Origin: Culex pipiens pallens
Lineage: Eukaryota; Arthropoda; Insecta; Diptera; Culicidae
DNA: 64,000 bases
Direction of reading: 5' to 3'
Assembly (NCBI RefSeq): GCF_016801865.2
Contig: NC_068938.1
Span: forward strand, 219,545,827 to 219,609,826
The position numbers and the translations under genes were made by a program. Shown here one piece after another: positions 32,942 to 44,189 of this stretch. The stretch's first letter is position 1. The number at the start of each line of letters is the position of its first letter. The notes below the pieces were generated by a model that did no database searches, was not told where the DNA came from, and saw only the letters and a list, made by a program, of their open reading frames with translations.

Positions 32942-33043
32942 CCTGTTAGACTGAAGTCCGGCGGTCGTGCGATTTGAAGCGTTATCTACTCGAAATCGAT
33001 CTTGTCCTGCCATTTTCGAGCGTTTGTCCTGCGCTTGATCGGC
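32942..33043 (-). CDS. possible first coding exon (weak)
   Basis: On the minus strand an acceptor (TTTTCTACAG) precedes 33,043; ATG at 33,013-33,011 opens 24 codons (MAGQDRFRVDNASNRTTAGL...) ending at a GTACCT donor. No partner exon is seen and no homology is recognised. Confidence 0.2.
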
Positions 33044-33152
33044 CTGTAGAAAACTAGGTAGGCGGTGATAAAATTTATGACAGATCATTGATTTTTACTA
33101 AGTGGAGTCTTCAACAGTTTTTTTTCACCAAATCCATTAAATTTTATTTTAA

Positions 33153-33293
33153 ATGATACTAGTGAGAACAAGTCAAACCAACAGTTTTTTCCCTGAATGG
33201 AATCCGGCCGCGGTGGACAAATTGAACCACCAGGGAACTTTAATCGGCGTGGATTCGACCATCATCAGGGATAAGCAGCTGTCGGTCAACTAG
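33153..33293 (+). CDS. 46-codon open frame with coding-like codon use (weak)
   Basis: ATG at 33,153 to TAG at 33,293, containing FFPEWNPAAVDKLNHQGTL and IIRDKQLSVN; third positions after 33,195 are GC-rich against an AT-rich background. No splice partners or promoter are seen. It could be an exon, a short protein or chance. Confidence 0.2.
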   Translation: MILVRTSQTNSFFPEWNPAAVDKLNHQGTLIGVDSTIIRDKQLSVN

Positions 33294-33672
33294 GTGATGC
33301 GGTGGAGGAAGAGGTAATTTTTAATTTGCTTGTTTTTTCACATTTTGTAAAATTACCTTTTCTCTTAGGCAAAGACAAAAATAAAACATGCCAGAGCTAC
33401 TTCCTTGGATCAAAACAGGCTTTCAAGATCACACCGAAGACCATAATACATCAATCATTGATATTTATAAAGAAAAATTATTAAATTATTTATAAAGAAA
33501 AAGTATTAAATTATTAAATTAACCCCTAATCCGAAACGAGAGCGCACGGCAGTGGTAGGACAATCTAAATAACAAAGGCGCCCGAAAACGGCCCGACAAC
33601 GGCCCGTCAACTTCGATTTTCTCAAACGTCGATTTCAACGAGCGTCGGACAAAGTGTTGCAAATACGCACGA

Positions 33673-33722
33673 AAAGGGCCCGAATTCCGTCGGACAAACC
33701 GTCGGAATTCGGGCCGTTTTGT
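33673..33722. repeat. GC-rich hairpin
   Basis: AACGGCCCGAATTCCG-type arms: gggcccgaattccg and cggaattcgggcc face each other around gtcggacaaacc, within a 200-bp GC-rich block with several CGGGCC/GGCCCG motifs (33,575-33,760). Confidence 0.7.
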
Positions 33723-33800
33723 CGAGCCGTCGGACGGATTTCGGGCCGTTGTCGACCCTGTCCGTCTGTCAGGGTAGCGACGTCAGAAGAAGAAAATAAA

Positions 33801-33816
33801 ACACACACACACACAA
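33801..33816. repeat. (AC)n microsatellite
   Basis: Seven to eight AC units. Confidence 0.85.
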
Positions 33817-34234
33817 AACATTAATGCACTTAGATGATGGCCAGATGTGTGTGGCGCAGGTGGATGGCGCCGGGTGCTGGTCGTGTTGTGGTTTTGATTA
33901 TGAGCTTATTTGACGATGTTTTTTCGATGGCACGAAAACGATGTTTTGAGTGGCATTCTGCACGAAGTGGGTGTTGTTTTGTAGAACAGAGTCCACTGAG
34001 ACTAGTTTTGCGTGTGATTTATCAAGTTTAGAAGATGATATAATATCTATTGGGAATATTGTATGAACATGCATAATCTTTATATATTTTTTATCAAATC
34101 TCTACAGTCACTCCAAATTTAATTAATAAAAATAAAATATTAAAATATTTTTAATCCTCCCCAAAAATACTAAAAATGCATTTTGGATTGTTTCCAGTTG
34201 ATTAGATTTCTATTTTCATTAAGAGATTTTCAAA

Positions 34235-34264
34235 ACAAGTCCACGTGGTTTATGGATGATCCCT
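34235..34264 (+). repeat. solo end of the PIF-like MITE at 35,063
   Basis: agtccacgtggtttatggatgatccctta matches the right end of 35,063-35,228 with few changes; the other end is missing. Confidence 0.6.
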
Positions 34265-35062
34265 TACCAAAATACCGTATTTCAATCGAAGCGAATTGTT
34301 GTACGCATTTGCATTTGCACTTTATTAAAGGTTTTTTTTTTGTAGAGTACTAAAATTTTCTCAAAATATCGTTTTTTTAGAAAATACCCAAATTTTCATA
34401 ATTCGCAAAATAACAAATCAAACGAAATGTTGTATACATTTTTACTATATTAATTTTTCTTTTACAAAATAATAAAATTTTCCCCAATTTTTTTTAATAC
34501 AAGAATTAGAGTCTTTTAGTAAAAAAAATTTTATTTGTTAAAATAAAAAAAATTAAAAAATAAAACGAAAGTGTATAAAAAGTTTTCCTAAGTTCAATAT
34601 CCATATTGCATATTGAGTATTTTCGTAAGATTACGTAATTTTAGGAAAATTTTATCAATATATATAAAAAATTTCGACGGTTTTGTTCGAACGCGAATCA
34701 GTTCAATACGGATCGTCGGATCGAGGTGCTTTTTGTTGCGTGGGTTCGTATAAGCCCAAGGAAGGTTCTTACGCCAAAAAGTTACAACTTTGGCCACTCT
34801 GGTCCCGAATCCGGAACACCTGCCGATTGTACGGGAAACGGTTTAAAAAAAGAAATTATGATCATAGGAGGCGTCAAGATAAGTGCAAAGAAAAAAAAAA
34901 TACAAAATGTCAAAAGGTGTAATGTTTCATGTAGTGAGTGAAAAGGAAAAAAGTTTAAAAAAAGCCGCAAAGTTTAATTTAGTGATATAGTTGTGAGTAT
35001 TGACGAATAAGTAAAAATATTAAAAGATTACCATTTATTTTAGGTTTGAGAAGAAAAAATAA

Positions 35063-35228
35063 GGGACCATTCATAAACCACGTGGACACTTTTTTGGGAT
35101 TCTGTTACCCCCCCCCCCCCCCTCGTGGACTATTGACCATACAAAAAAAAACTTTTTTGTATGGATCGTGGACAATCGCCATACCCCCCCCCCCCCCTAA
35201 AGTGTCCACGTGGTTTATGGATGGTCCC
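35063..35228. mobile_element. 166-bp PIF/Harbinger-like MITE with poly-C blocks
   Basis: GGGACCATTCATAAACCACG...GGACAC and its complement (ending GGTCCC) are flanked by TAA on both sides (35,060-35,062 and 35,229-35,231), the typical TWA target of PIF/Harbinger. Two C homopolymers (35,107 and 35,185) sit in the same orientation inside, not mirrored as the arms are. Confidence 0.75.
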
Positions 35229-36060
35229 TAAGAAAAATAAGTCAGGACAAATGCAATGCAAATAAGGAAGAAAATTGCTGAATACGACATACAAATGAAA
35301 AGGAAATGGAAACATTGTCTGGAACAAACAAAGGAAAAAATAGAAATGGAAAAAAGGTTACGAAAAAAACATGACGGGAAATTAAAATCGAAATAAACAA
35401 AAATGTAAAAAAAAGAAGAAGACATTTAAATTATGAAAAAAGGTAGGATAAAAAAAGTTTTAAATAAACACAAAAGTGCCGGAAGAACGAAAACTATTTC
35501 AGATTCCTTTTAAGAAGAATCAAATTGTTTTCTAATAAGTGATTAAAGGCCAACAGGATAGAAATATTGAAAAAAGGTTAAAGATTACAAATAACAGATT
35601 CATTTAAAAACGAAGAAAAAGGATTGAAAATGCAAATAAGCTTTTAGAAAGTAAATTAAGTAAAAATAAACAAAGACATTTTCCTATTTTTGCAAAAGCT
35701 TAACATTTCGTAACGTTACAACGCAGACTTTTAAAAAAGGTGCGTAGAAACAACACGAGAAAACTCAATGCTGTATCTTTGCTGAAAAATTAAAAAAAAA
35801 ATGATCTGCTCACGTGCATTTGACAAGAAATTAATCATATTTTCAGGATATGACCAGCTTAAAAAAATGGTTACTGTCCACCGGAGATTTTTGGGGTTTC
35901 CAGAGGTGGTATTGAAGAGAATTTTAGCTGACTGAGGTGAATGATATAAATCTTTGGGTTTTTGTAAAAGTTGGTTTAGAAGCATTTCACTTTGTGGAAC
36001 CCAATCAAAACATCTATTTTGCCAAGTGCATTTTTTTTTTTGATAAACTGCCGACCACAC

Positions 36061-36415
36061 ACACCGAAATTTGCTCAGAATTAGATTCTGAGTTGATATG
36101 CATACGATAAGGTGGACCTACACAGAAAATAATATGTGAATTTACTCGACACGGAAAATGAATCACATGTAACACATGTTGATGTAAACTTGAGATTAGA
36201 CGTAAACGGTTGAATCACACGTAATAACATGGGTTTACGTATAATTTGTTGCTAATTTACAACAAATTGCATTTAAATTAAAATGATTAACGACGTGCAA
36301 AAGTGTTACATCATAAATGATGTAACATTCGGAAATATTTTTTGTGTGTAGGAGGTCAAATAAAGATGTTAATTTTCGAGTGATTTAAAAAAAACCTCAT
36401 TGAGGTTAGAAAGGC
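36061..36415 (+). repeat. copy of the 29,016 repeat (right third), interrupted
   Basis: ttgctcagaattagattctgag...ggtggacc and ggaggtcaaataaag...aggcaaaac match 29,430-29,556 once the MITE at 36,121-36,348 is removed. Confidence 0.75.
36121..36348. mobile_element. 228-bp TA-flanked MITE
   Basis: CACAGAAAATAATATG...AATATTTTTTGTGTG with TA at 36,119-36,120 and 36,349-36,350. The paralogous sequence at 29,480-29,486 has a single TA and no insert, giving an empty site. Confidence 0.8.
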
Positions 36416-37423
36416 AAAACTCACAATTAGCCCACTTTTCTCACAAAAGTGCAGACAGTAAGAAAATAAAGAACTTACAGTTTTTGCTCTAGATTGAACT
36501 CTTACAGGTTCGTAAATAATCAAAATTGAAAAAAAGTGAAAAATGAAAAAAAAATGCAAAGAAAAGGAATTTAAAATGCAAAGCTGCTTGATAAGAAAAA
36601 AAAAAAGAAGCATAAGAAAAAGAAATTCTATTTAAAAGAAAAAATAAAAAAATAAAAAAGGAGCGATGAGTGAAATAAAAAGAAATTTTGGAATGAGTTA
36701 GGAAAAACAAACGCCGTACACTGTTGAGAAATTATTTAAATAAGTTTTGAAAAAAGAAAATACAAAAAGAAAACAGTTAGGTCTAAAAAAAACAATTTAC
36801 TTTGATATCAGAACGCTTATAACTAGCACGCATTAAAACACTTTTAAAAAAGCAGCAATTTGCTGAACTAAAACTTTATCAACATTCAAAACTTTGTAAA
36901 ATTAACATGAATATTTGTCGGTTTTCACAAGCTTACGTTCAGTCAGAAAATAATTTCAACTCACTGGATATCACAACGTCTTGCATTTTTCCGTCCATCG
37001 AAACTTTAACAGGCAAAACTAAATTAAAAAAAAGAAAAGACAAACTTGCAAAACAAATTTCAACAAATGCCAAAACATTCTAAAAAAACAAACACAATGA
37101 AATCAAAAATTGTTCTTAGCAAAAAAAAGTTATAAATGACAACAGGAAAAAAATCCATACAAAAATACAGTCGGACAAAAATACTCCAGAGATTAAAAAA
37201 TCCTTATGGTAAGGATAAAACCCGTACAGTAACAGAGAAACAGAACAAATAGAGTAACAGAAAAAAAATAAATAGACAGACTACTGCTAACTTGAAACAA
37301 ACCAAAAAAAGGGCAGGACGAAGTTTGCCGGGAAAAGCTTGTTATTACATAAAAAATTCTTATAAAGTGAAAATGCACGTAACATTTCCCTTCGTTTGAT
37401 ACACCCATTGCAAATTATGAAAA

Positions 37424-37809
37424 TTTTAGTACATCGATTATTCGAAAGCCTTAGCAAAATATCACTTCGGATTATCGAATCACAAAAATTTTTTTTTTTT
37501 CGTTGTCTTATTTTTGATTGTCGAACTTAAGCCCCTAAACTACTCTTAAGTGCTTTAGAATTTTTATATCCAGATAGTGGTCAGAATGGCGGGGACGAAA
37601 AATTTAATTTTATTTAGTTTAATTGGCAATCATTGAAGGGTTGATTTGACTATAATGGAGTCACAGAACTCGAATTTGAAGTTAAAAACAGAAAATAAAA
37701 AAAAACGAGAAAAAAATTTGTTCATGGTTCAATAATCCGAAGTCCCATACAAAACATTGGATTATCAAACTTCGGATAATCTTTACTTCGGATAATCGAG
37801 TCTGGACTG
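37424..37809. mobile_element. pogo-like MITE (~385 bp)
   Basis: The right end GAGTCTGGACTG|TA and left end catcgattattcgaaag (preceded by TA) are weak inverted repeats of the CGATTATCCGAA type. The body matches the host copy at 27,690-28,943. Confidence 0.6.
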
Positions 37810-38192
37810 TATTTACAAAACACGGTTATTTAGGAAAAATTGATTTTTTGCAAAAAAAAAAATAAGGGCGCCGCAAATATTTTTCAAAGTTTACATTTAT
37901 TCTATTTAATCAATATTTTAACATTTATTCAAAAAACTGATTTTTTAAAATGACAATAGAAGTGAAATCAACTGAAAACAATCTAAAACGCATTTTTCTG
38001 CATTGATAATCATATTTGGCATGTTTGGGCTGGATTAAAAATATTTTGAATTTTTATGAAATTCCAATGTGCAGCACACGCAAAAACTTTTTTTTGCAGA
38101 CAAATAAATTAACGTCAATACATAGGTATTTTGAAAACTGATGATTGCAAAACAACTGGACAGGTGTATAATGCATTTTAAACACACCGAAA

Positions 38193-38216
38193 CCCCCCCC
38201 CCCCCCCCCCCCCCCC
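38193..38216 (+). repeat. 24-nt poly-C tract
   Basis: Uninterrupted C24, very unusual in this AT-rich sequence; it may be length-variable. Confidence 0.9.
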
Positions 38217-38699
38217 AGAGTCGAGGGATATAAACTTCAAAGAATATTTGTAACGGCCTATGGTGAAATGTTATTTTGTTGTTGATATCCATATTGTAAA
38301 TTATTAAAATAGATTTTCGAAAAAATATGCTTTTTGTGAAAATTTAAGTAGTTAACGAAAAAAACACTAAAGAAAGTGAAAAAGCATACAAAATTTTTCT
38401 TGGTTTGATACCCATTTTTAAACATATTCGGCATTTTTACAAAAAGATTTAAGTATTTATACTTTGATATTTTATAGCCGAAAGAATGATCGGAATAAAG
38501 ATAACGATATCGATAGGTTATTATTATCGTCCTGACGATAACGTTAACCATTATCGTTTTCGTTAGACACTAATATCATCGAAAATAATGTTATCCATTG
38601 GTATCGACCAATTGTTAGAAGACACATTTATTGTATATTATGAAGAAATGAAAGTAAACTGTGTTCATTTTTCAAGCAATGTTCAATGTTCCTTTCAAA

Positions 38700-40400
38700 G
38701 CACTTGACATATTAAGCAGGGTACAAACAACAATCCCTTCCAAGAAATTGAGCAAAATGTTTAATTAATTTCCTCATACCTGCCATTAAAACCGGGATGG
38801 ATTTCCAAGATTGAACTGACCCACAATTCAAGGCTGCGATCTCTTTATGACAGTAATTCATGTGTTATTCAATATCCGCACTCCGCGTGTGTAATCAAGC
38901 CGGGTCAAAATCAATGGAAATTGCCACCTTTGTTGGATGAAACTCATGAAATTGGACCAAGCCGCTCCCGCAACCTGCTGATTACTCACGATCAAGTTAT
39001 TATCCCCCAGGAATCACCTTTTCACGGATTTGTTTTCTTCCTACGCCGTCTCATGCCTATAGTTTTTAATTAGCATTCCAACTTGACCTTCCAGAGCGAG
39101 TCGAGTGATTCATTCTGTCATTCTGTCTGTGGCGTATTTTAACTTCTATCGTTATACTCAATCTCTGCCACCAGCATTCTAACCTTACTTGATTTGCTGT
39201 TTTTTTGCACCTCAGACAGCATCACCGCAGTAAATCCAAAAATTCGCCACACCTTCGCTGGCAAATTGTCGTCGCCTTTTTTTGGCAGTTTAAAATCTCT
39301 TTGTTTGGGTGCTTGAACATATACAGGAAAATGGCAATTCCATCCGTTTGCTTTGCATATATGTGTACTGACTATTAAACGCTGCCGCGAATCAGCCGCA
39401 GTAGCTGAGGTCAGGGTATTCAGGCTAAATTCCACGCCAACCGTTCCGAGTCTATGTTACGTTTCACAACTTGTCGTACAGCTCGGTTTGTACCAGTGAC
39501 ACAAACACGCCGTGCACCAGTTAGAACTCGTAGGAATCTCTGCAAAGAGCTTGAAGCACGACTGCTTGGTACTTGCAAGGACGAGTGCGGCATTTGAAGA
39601 CTGACGGATCAACTCACAATCAATTAACGGTGACGAGACGACGACTTCGCCTTCTCACATTCATCAGCCCCACTCCGGATCAAGACATTTCTGCGTCTGC
39701 ACTTATGTGGGTTTCCGCAAAAGGTTAACCGCGATGCCAATTGAATCAATCGACGTTCTTGCAATTGCATCAACAAAGCACCAGCTGTTTGAGCATACTG
39801 AGCTGAAGAGTCAACTCGTGACGATCCGCGTTCATTATTGCATCTGAGGTTTATGTGGCGAAACATATCGAATCCGCAAGGTTGGAGGATTGTCCACGAA
39901 GAAGCCGCCCCAGTGAGAATTCTTTGCCTCTGCTGTGAATGTCGAAACGTTCCGTAACGGGTTTCTGGCTGGGCTGGAGCTTGGGCGGCCAGCGAAACCG
40001 GTTAGACAAGCAGATGATACCAGCCAGCATAAGCTTGCGATTGGGTGCTAATGCAGCTATACCAACGGAGAGAATGAGAAGCGCATCTTTTTCAATTTAT
40101 TCAGCTGTAAAGATTGATTCGATGCATTTACTGGTCACGAGAATGGACCGTGGAACGTGAAACTAAACAATTCTTATGGTTGATGGAAACAGATGTCACT
40201 GCATGGTAATGTGTTTAGTAGGACGCATGGTTCAACAACTGATGTCACTGACTGATTCGAGCTGACTTATGTACAATCTAGCGTTTAGAAGGGAAAGATA
40301 TTCCATTCACTTTATGCTACGATGCAAGTCATAATGATGCAACATAAATTTGTCCGCATCAAATCAACTTCTTATGCCAAACAAACAAAACCTACATTAT
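38700..40400. other. single-copy, repeat-poor stretch
   Basis: Near-balanced GC, no repeat borders. Several short open frames overlap on both strands, and one is listed separately (39,409). No complete gene can be supported. Confidence 0.35.
39409..39597 (+). CDS. short open frame with coding character (weak)
   Basis: Open from 39,409 (Met at 39,454) to TGA at 39,597, ending NLCKELEARLLGTCKDECGI. Charged, Cys-containing and unlike random AT-rich translation. No acceptor, donor or homology is certain; it could be a gene relic or chance. Confidence 0.2.
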   Translation, partial: GQGIQAKFHANRSESMLRFTTCRTARFVPVTQTRRAPVRTRRNLCKELEARLLGTCKDECGI

Positions 40401-41024
40401 TCACCTTTCTGAAGATGAAAAAAAAAATGCAGCAACAAAGAAATCATTTCAGGTGTTCTATTTTTTTATAATAACGGATAAGTCTGGTATTAGATTTTCT
40501 TTTTTGTTTTATGGAAGGCCGTTGCAAATATATCAATCATTGAAATCACGGCTTGTAATTTAATTTTTTTTTCTGCCCCGTTTCTATCAGTTCAAATTTA
40601 TTTCATTATCTGAAAAAAGATATCGAATTAATTGAATTAAAACAAAAATATCAGAAACATCTTTGCTGTCAAACGCATTGAAATTTAAAAAAAAATATTT
40701 TATATAATATTTTTTATATTTTATATTTAGACCAGGCCTACCCAACCTCAGGCCCGCAATGGATTAACAACAACAGCATTTATTTTAGCAATCAAATGTT
40801 GCTAATTCAATTAGTTGGGGTTTGCTTTTGTCTTTTTTTAAATAAATATTTTTGTTTCAAATTAATTTAAAATAGTCTTTTTGTTGGAATTTAATTCAAA
40901 TCATGTCTAAATTAATATTTCTCAGAAACAATTTGAAGATAATTCAAAAATGGATCAAGAATACAAAATTAACTATACACAGCAAAAAAAAACCGATGGT
41001 AAAATCGCATGCAAAGGCATGCAC

Positions 41025-42975
41025 ATTAGGGTGGTCCAAATCCGGACTTTTTTGGGGCTACCCCCTGAAATCAAAGATTGACCCATCACTAGGCTAAATT
41101 CCAAATTTGAGCTCATTCTGACCACGGGAACCCCTCCCTCCAATCGCTTAAAGTTTGTATGGGAAAATTCGTCAAAATGTATGGAGAAAAGCAACTGTTT
41201 TACTTTTTTACCTGTGGAAGGCGCCATAATTATCCGATTCTCACCATTTCTCAAATGTAGAACCTTCATTATATTTAGAACAACTTTCCCGAAGACACCA
41301 TATTTTTAGGATTTTTTCCCGCGAAGTTATTAGCGCCCAAAACTGACCCTTTTTGCGCGGCCAGCTGTAAGGGGCTACCTAACAACGATGTTTATTTCCA
41401 ATTCGTACACGCACGTGCTCTCTCTCAGGTTCAAACTCTCTCACGAGCTTACTCGCCTGCCTGCCTGCCTGTTTACCTACAAGCGCGCGCTGTTTCTCTG
41501 CTTGGACTTTTGTCGTCGTCGTCGTTTTCGTTTGCTATTCGCTGCGATGTGTTCTTGACATGTTTATTATAATTTTGAACTAAAATACCAGGTTTGTTTT
41601 GAGATATATTTAGCATATACATTCTTAAATTATGTCAAAAATAAAAAAACTGCGCTGAAAAAAAATGTTTAAAGAAAAGACAGCTTAGGCTCAGTTAACA
41701 AAATACAGCAAATGTAATGAGAACAAGGTTTGTTTGTTTTCCCAAGCATTACACGCAGTTTTTCGTATATGCTAAAGAAACATGATAATGATTCAATTGT
41801 TTAAAAAAAAATCAGGTAATACAAATGTTGTTCCTTTAGGTAGTCTGCTTTAACAAAAATATACTTTAGTACAAATCAAGGCAATTTCACAATTATTGCT
41901 GCAAATTCTCATTCATACTCTTTAGAGAGTATGAATGAAAATTTGCAGCAATCATTGTAAAATTATTATTTAAATTTTAATTTTAGAGTTATTTTTTTAT
42001 TCTTTCTGGAAATTTCTTTCTGTGTTCCTAGACCAGACCTAGCAACAAATATTGCAACTGTTTATCATTTTTTGTCAGTTTACCTGTACATTTTTCGATT
42101 CAGGAAACATCTCTTTCTGCACAATCGTTAACTACATTCAGATCAGTTTAAAAAAAATCTAAAGAAAATTCCTTCCTTTTTTATCTAAAAAAAACAGCAT
42201 GGTATTTCTTGTAACAAAAGCAGATAAATTAAAATCCAAAACGTTTGCAAATAGGTTTGGATCAGAACAGATGACGATTCATGGATGAACTAATTCATCA
42301 AATTTGTATTCTATCTCACACGCTCTTATAACATGATATCTATTGTTGTGTTTTTTTTTTTCGTTTTGTTGATCACATATTACATTGAATTTTATATCTC
42401 AAAACAAACCTGGTATTTTAGTTCAAAATTATAATAAACATGTCAAGAACACATCGCAGCGAATAGCAAACGAAAACGACGACGACGACAAAAGTCCAAG
42501 CAGAGAAACAGCGCGCGCTTGTAGGTAAACAGGCAGGCAGGCAGGCGAGTAAGCTCGTGAGAGAGTTTGAACCTGAGAGAGAGCACGTGCGTGTACGAAT
42601 TGGAAATAAACATCGTTGTTAGGTAGCCCCTTACAGCTGGCCGCGCAAAAAGGGTCAGTTTTGGGCGCTAATAACTTCGCGGGAAAAAATCCTAAAAATA
42701 TGGTGTCTTCGGGAAAGTTGTTCTAAATATAATGAAGGTTCTACATTTGAGAATTGGTAAGAATCGGATAATTATGGCGCCTTCCACAGGTAAAAAGGTA
42801 AAACAGTTGCTTTTCTCCATACATTTTGACGAATTTTCCCATACAAACTTTAAGCGATTGGAGGGAGGGGTTCCCGTGTTCAGAATGAGCTCAAATTTGG
42901 AATTTAGCCTAGTGATGGGTCAATCTTTGATTTCAGGGGGTAGCCCCAAAAAAGTCCGGATTTGGACCACCCTAA
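41025..42975. mobile_element. 1.95-kb foldback element, 4-bp TSD
   Basis: ATTAGGGTGGTCCAAATCC... (41,025-41,608) is repeated almost perfectly as reverse complement in 42,392-42,975. GCAC precedes and follows it (41,021-41,024 and 42,976-42,979). The arms (about 585 bp) include (CTGC)n and (GTC)n short repeats and mirror-image frames (40,973-41,269 minus and 42,732-43,007 plus) without homology to transposases. The unique loop of about 780 bp contains its own hairpin (41,890-41,960). A TA TSD would also be possible if the ends are trimmed to GGGTGG. Confidence 0.85.
41890..41960. repeat. hairpin inside the foldback loop
   Basis: Arms of about 33 bp (ttattgctgcaaattctcat / atgaaaatttgcagcaatca) meet at ctctttagagag. 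Confidence 0.8.
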
Positions 42976-43051
42976 TGCACATCACCTTTGTCAAAAAAGA
43001 CACTTAATATTACACACTGCATGTGCAATTTTTGTAAACACAAAAAAAAAA

Positions 43052-43125
43052 GTTTCAACCGACGGGATTACAACCCACCATTAAGGACAGGCGCCTTAGC
43101 CTGCTCGGCCATCATACCGATGAAG
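43052..43125 (-). repeat. tRNA-like segment (SINE head remnant)
   Basis: On the minus strand GATGGCCGAGCAGGCTAAGG resembles the A box and D arm of class-II tRNAs (Leu/Ser type), and GGGTTGTAATCCC-type sequence takes the place of the B box (GGTTCGAATCC) in degenerate form. No intact tRNA fold; probably a decayed SINE. Confidence 0.45.
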
Positions 43126-43820
43126 AATGGGAAGGATAAATGCACATATGAGCTTGACATTTCGGTTAAGTAGGTTTTCCATACTGATGGTGTAATATTT
43201 CAGAATGTAATATTTACATAAAATTTCATAAAATAATGTTAAAGTTGTTTTACATCGAGGCCTTTTGCAGGCAGCTAGATTACTACATTTTTTGCTGTGT
43301 ATTTCGTAAAAATGTTAAATATATTTTTACAAAAAGTTAATTTTAGATACAAATGTACAAAATGAAACTAAATTTGAATAATTAACCGTTTTTTCTTACT
43401 TTTAATTTAACTTAAAGTTTTTTTTAGGAACTTTAATCAAAAAGACATTTAAAAAAATACTTTTTAGCGTAAACTTTTTACTTAAAAATAAACAGTCGTA
43501 TTGAAAATACATATATCGCTCCAAATATATTTCAGAAATTTAAAACTGTCTCGAAACGAGTCAAGAGAATCAGGAGCAAAACTATGTTTTTTATCAAAAA
43601 CTTGAATATTTCAAATTGAAAACTTATCAACATATATTTTCCTACACTGATTATTTTTTTTGTGTATTTGAAATCATTTCAAAATATTTTGTGAAATATT
43701 TTAATAACATTCGTAAAAAAAAGTTAAATCCAAACTTAGTTTCAATCGTAATTCAATTACTAAGACAAATATTTGGGTTCAAAAAGACTTTTTTGTGAAA
43801 TTCGACGCCAGATTGTATAG

Positions 43821-43940
43821 AGTACCGTCATCAGGGGTGACATTGGGTCTGGGGGGTGAGATTGGGTCATACAAAAATGCTGAAATTTGTATGACCCAAT
43901 TTCACCCCCCAGACCCAATGTCACCCCTGATGACGGTACT
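43821..43940. mobile_element. 120-bp perfect-hairpin MITE
   Basis: Arms of about 54 bp, one mismatch, starting AGTACCGTCATCAGGGGTG and ending with its complement, separated by about 12 bp (aatgctgaaa). TA is next to CCGTCATC at both ends, so the TSD is probably TA. The GGGGTGACATTGGG motif relates it to the 27,866 family. Confidence 0.85.
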
Positions 43941-44189
43941 TAAAATTCAGAAAAAAAATTATTTTTCATTAAAAAAAAACTTTAAAAATTGTTTTAAAAT
44001 CGCTGCCATTTCGTCATTTTTTTATTTAGAACAAAAGTTTTCATTTTGAAATGGCGTGTTTTTTAACTTTGCAGGGTTACTTTTTATAGTGTTCCAATGT
44101 TACTTGTTAAATAAACATAGCTTAAAAAAAATATGACACAATTCACTTTAAATCTCAGATTTTTCATATTTCGCAACTCATTGCAAAAG

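Larger units (their letters stand above)
35232..37420 (+). other. purine-skewed AT-rich stretch
   Basis: The plus strand is dominated by A and G (runs such as aagaaaaagaaa, gaaaaaaggaaaa) over most of 2 kb, with pyrimidine-rich open frames on the other strand as a by-product. Apart from the MITE at 36,121 no gene or bounded element is seen. Confidence 0.6.
40978..43299. mobile_element. TA-flanked CACAGCAAAA-type MITE split by a foldback
   Basis: CACAGCAAAAAAAAACC starts at 40,978 after TA, and ...TTTTTTGCTGTG ends at 43,299 before TA. The same termini delimit the MITE at 57,011. About 370 bp of host MITE remain after removing the 1,951-bp insert and its duplicated GCAC. Confidence 0.65.

Noticed and set aside
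39409..39597. Resemblance of the end (ELEARLLGTCKDECGI) to axonemal dynein light chain p28
   Set aside because: The following conserved p28 motifs could not be found downstream in any frame without forcing gaps; kept only as a weak open frame.
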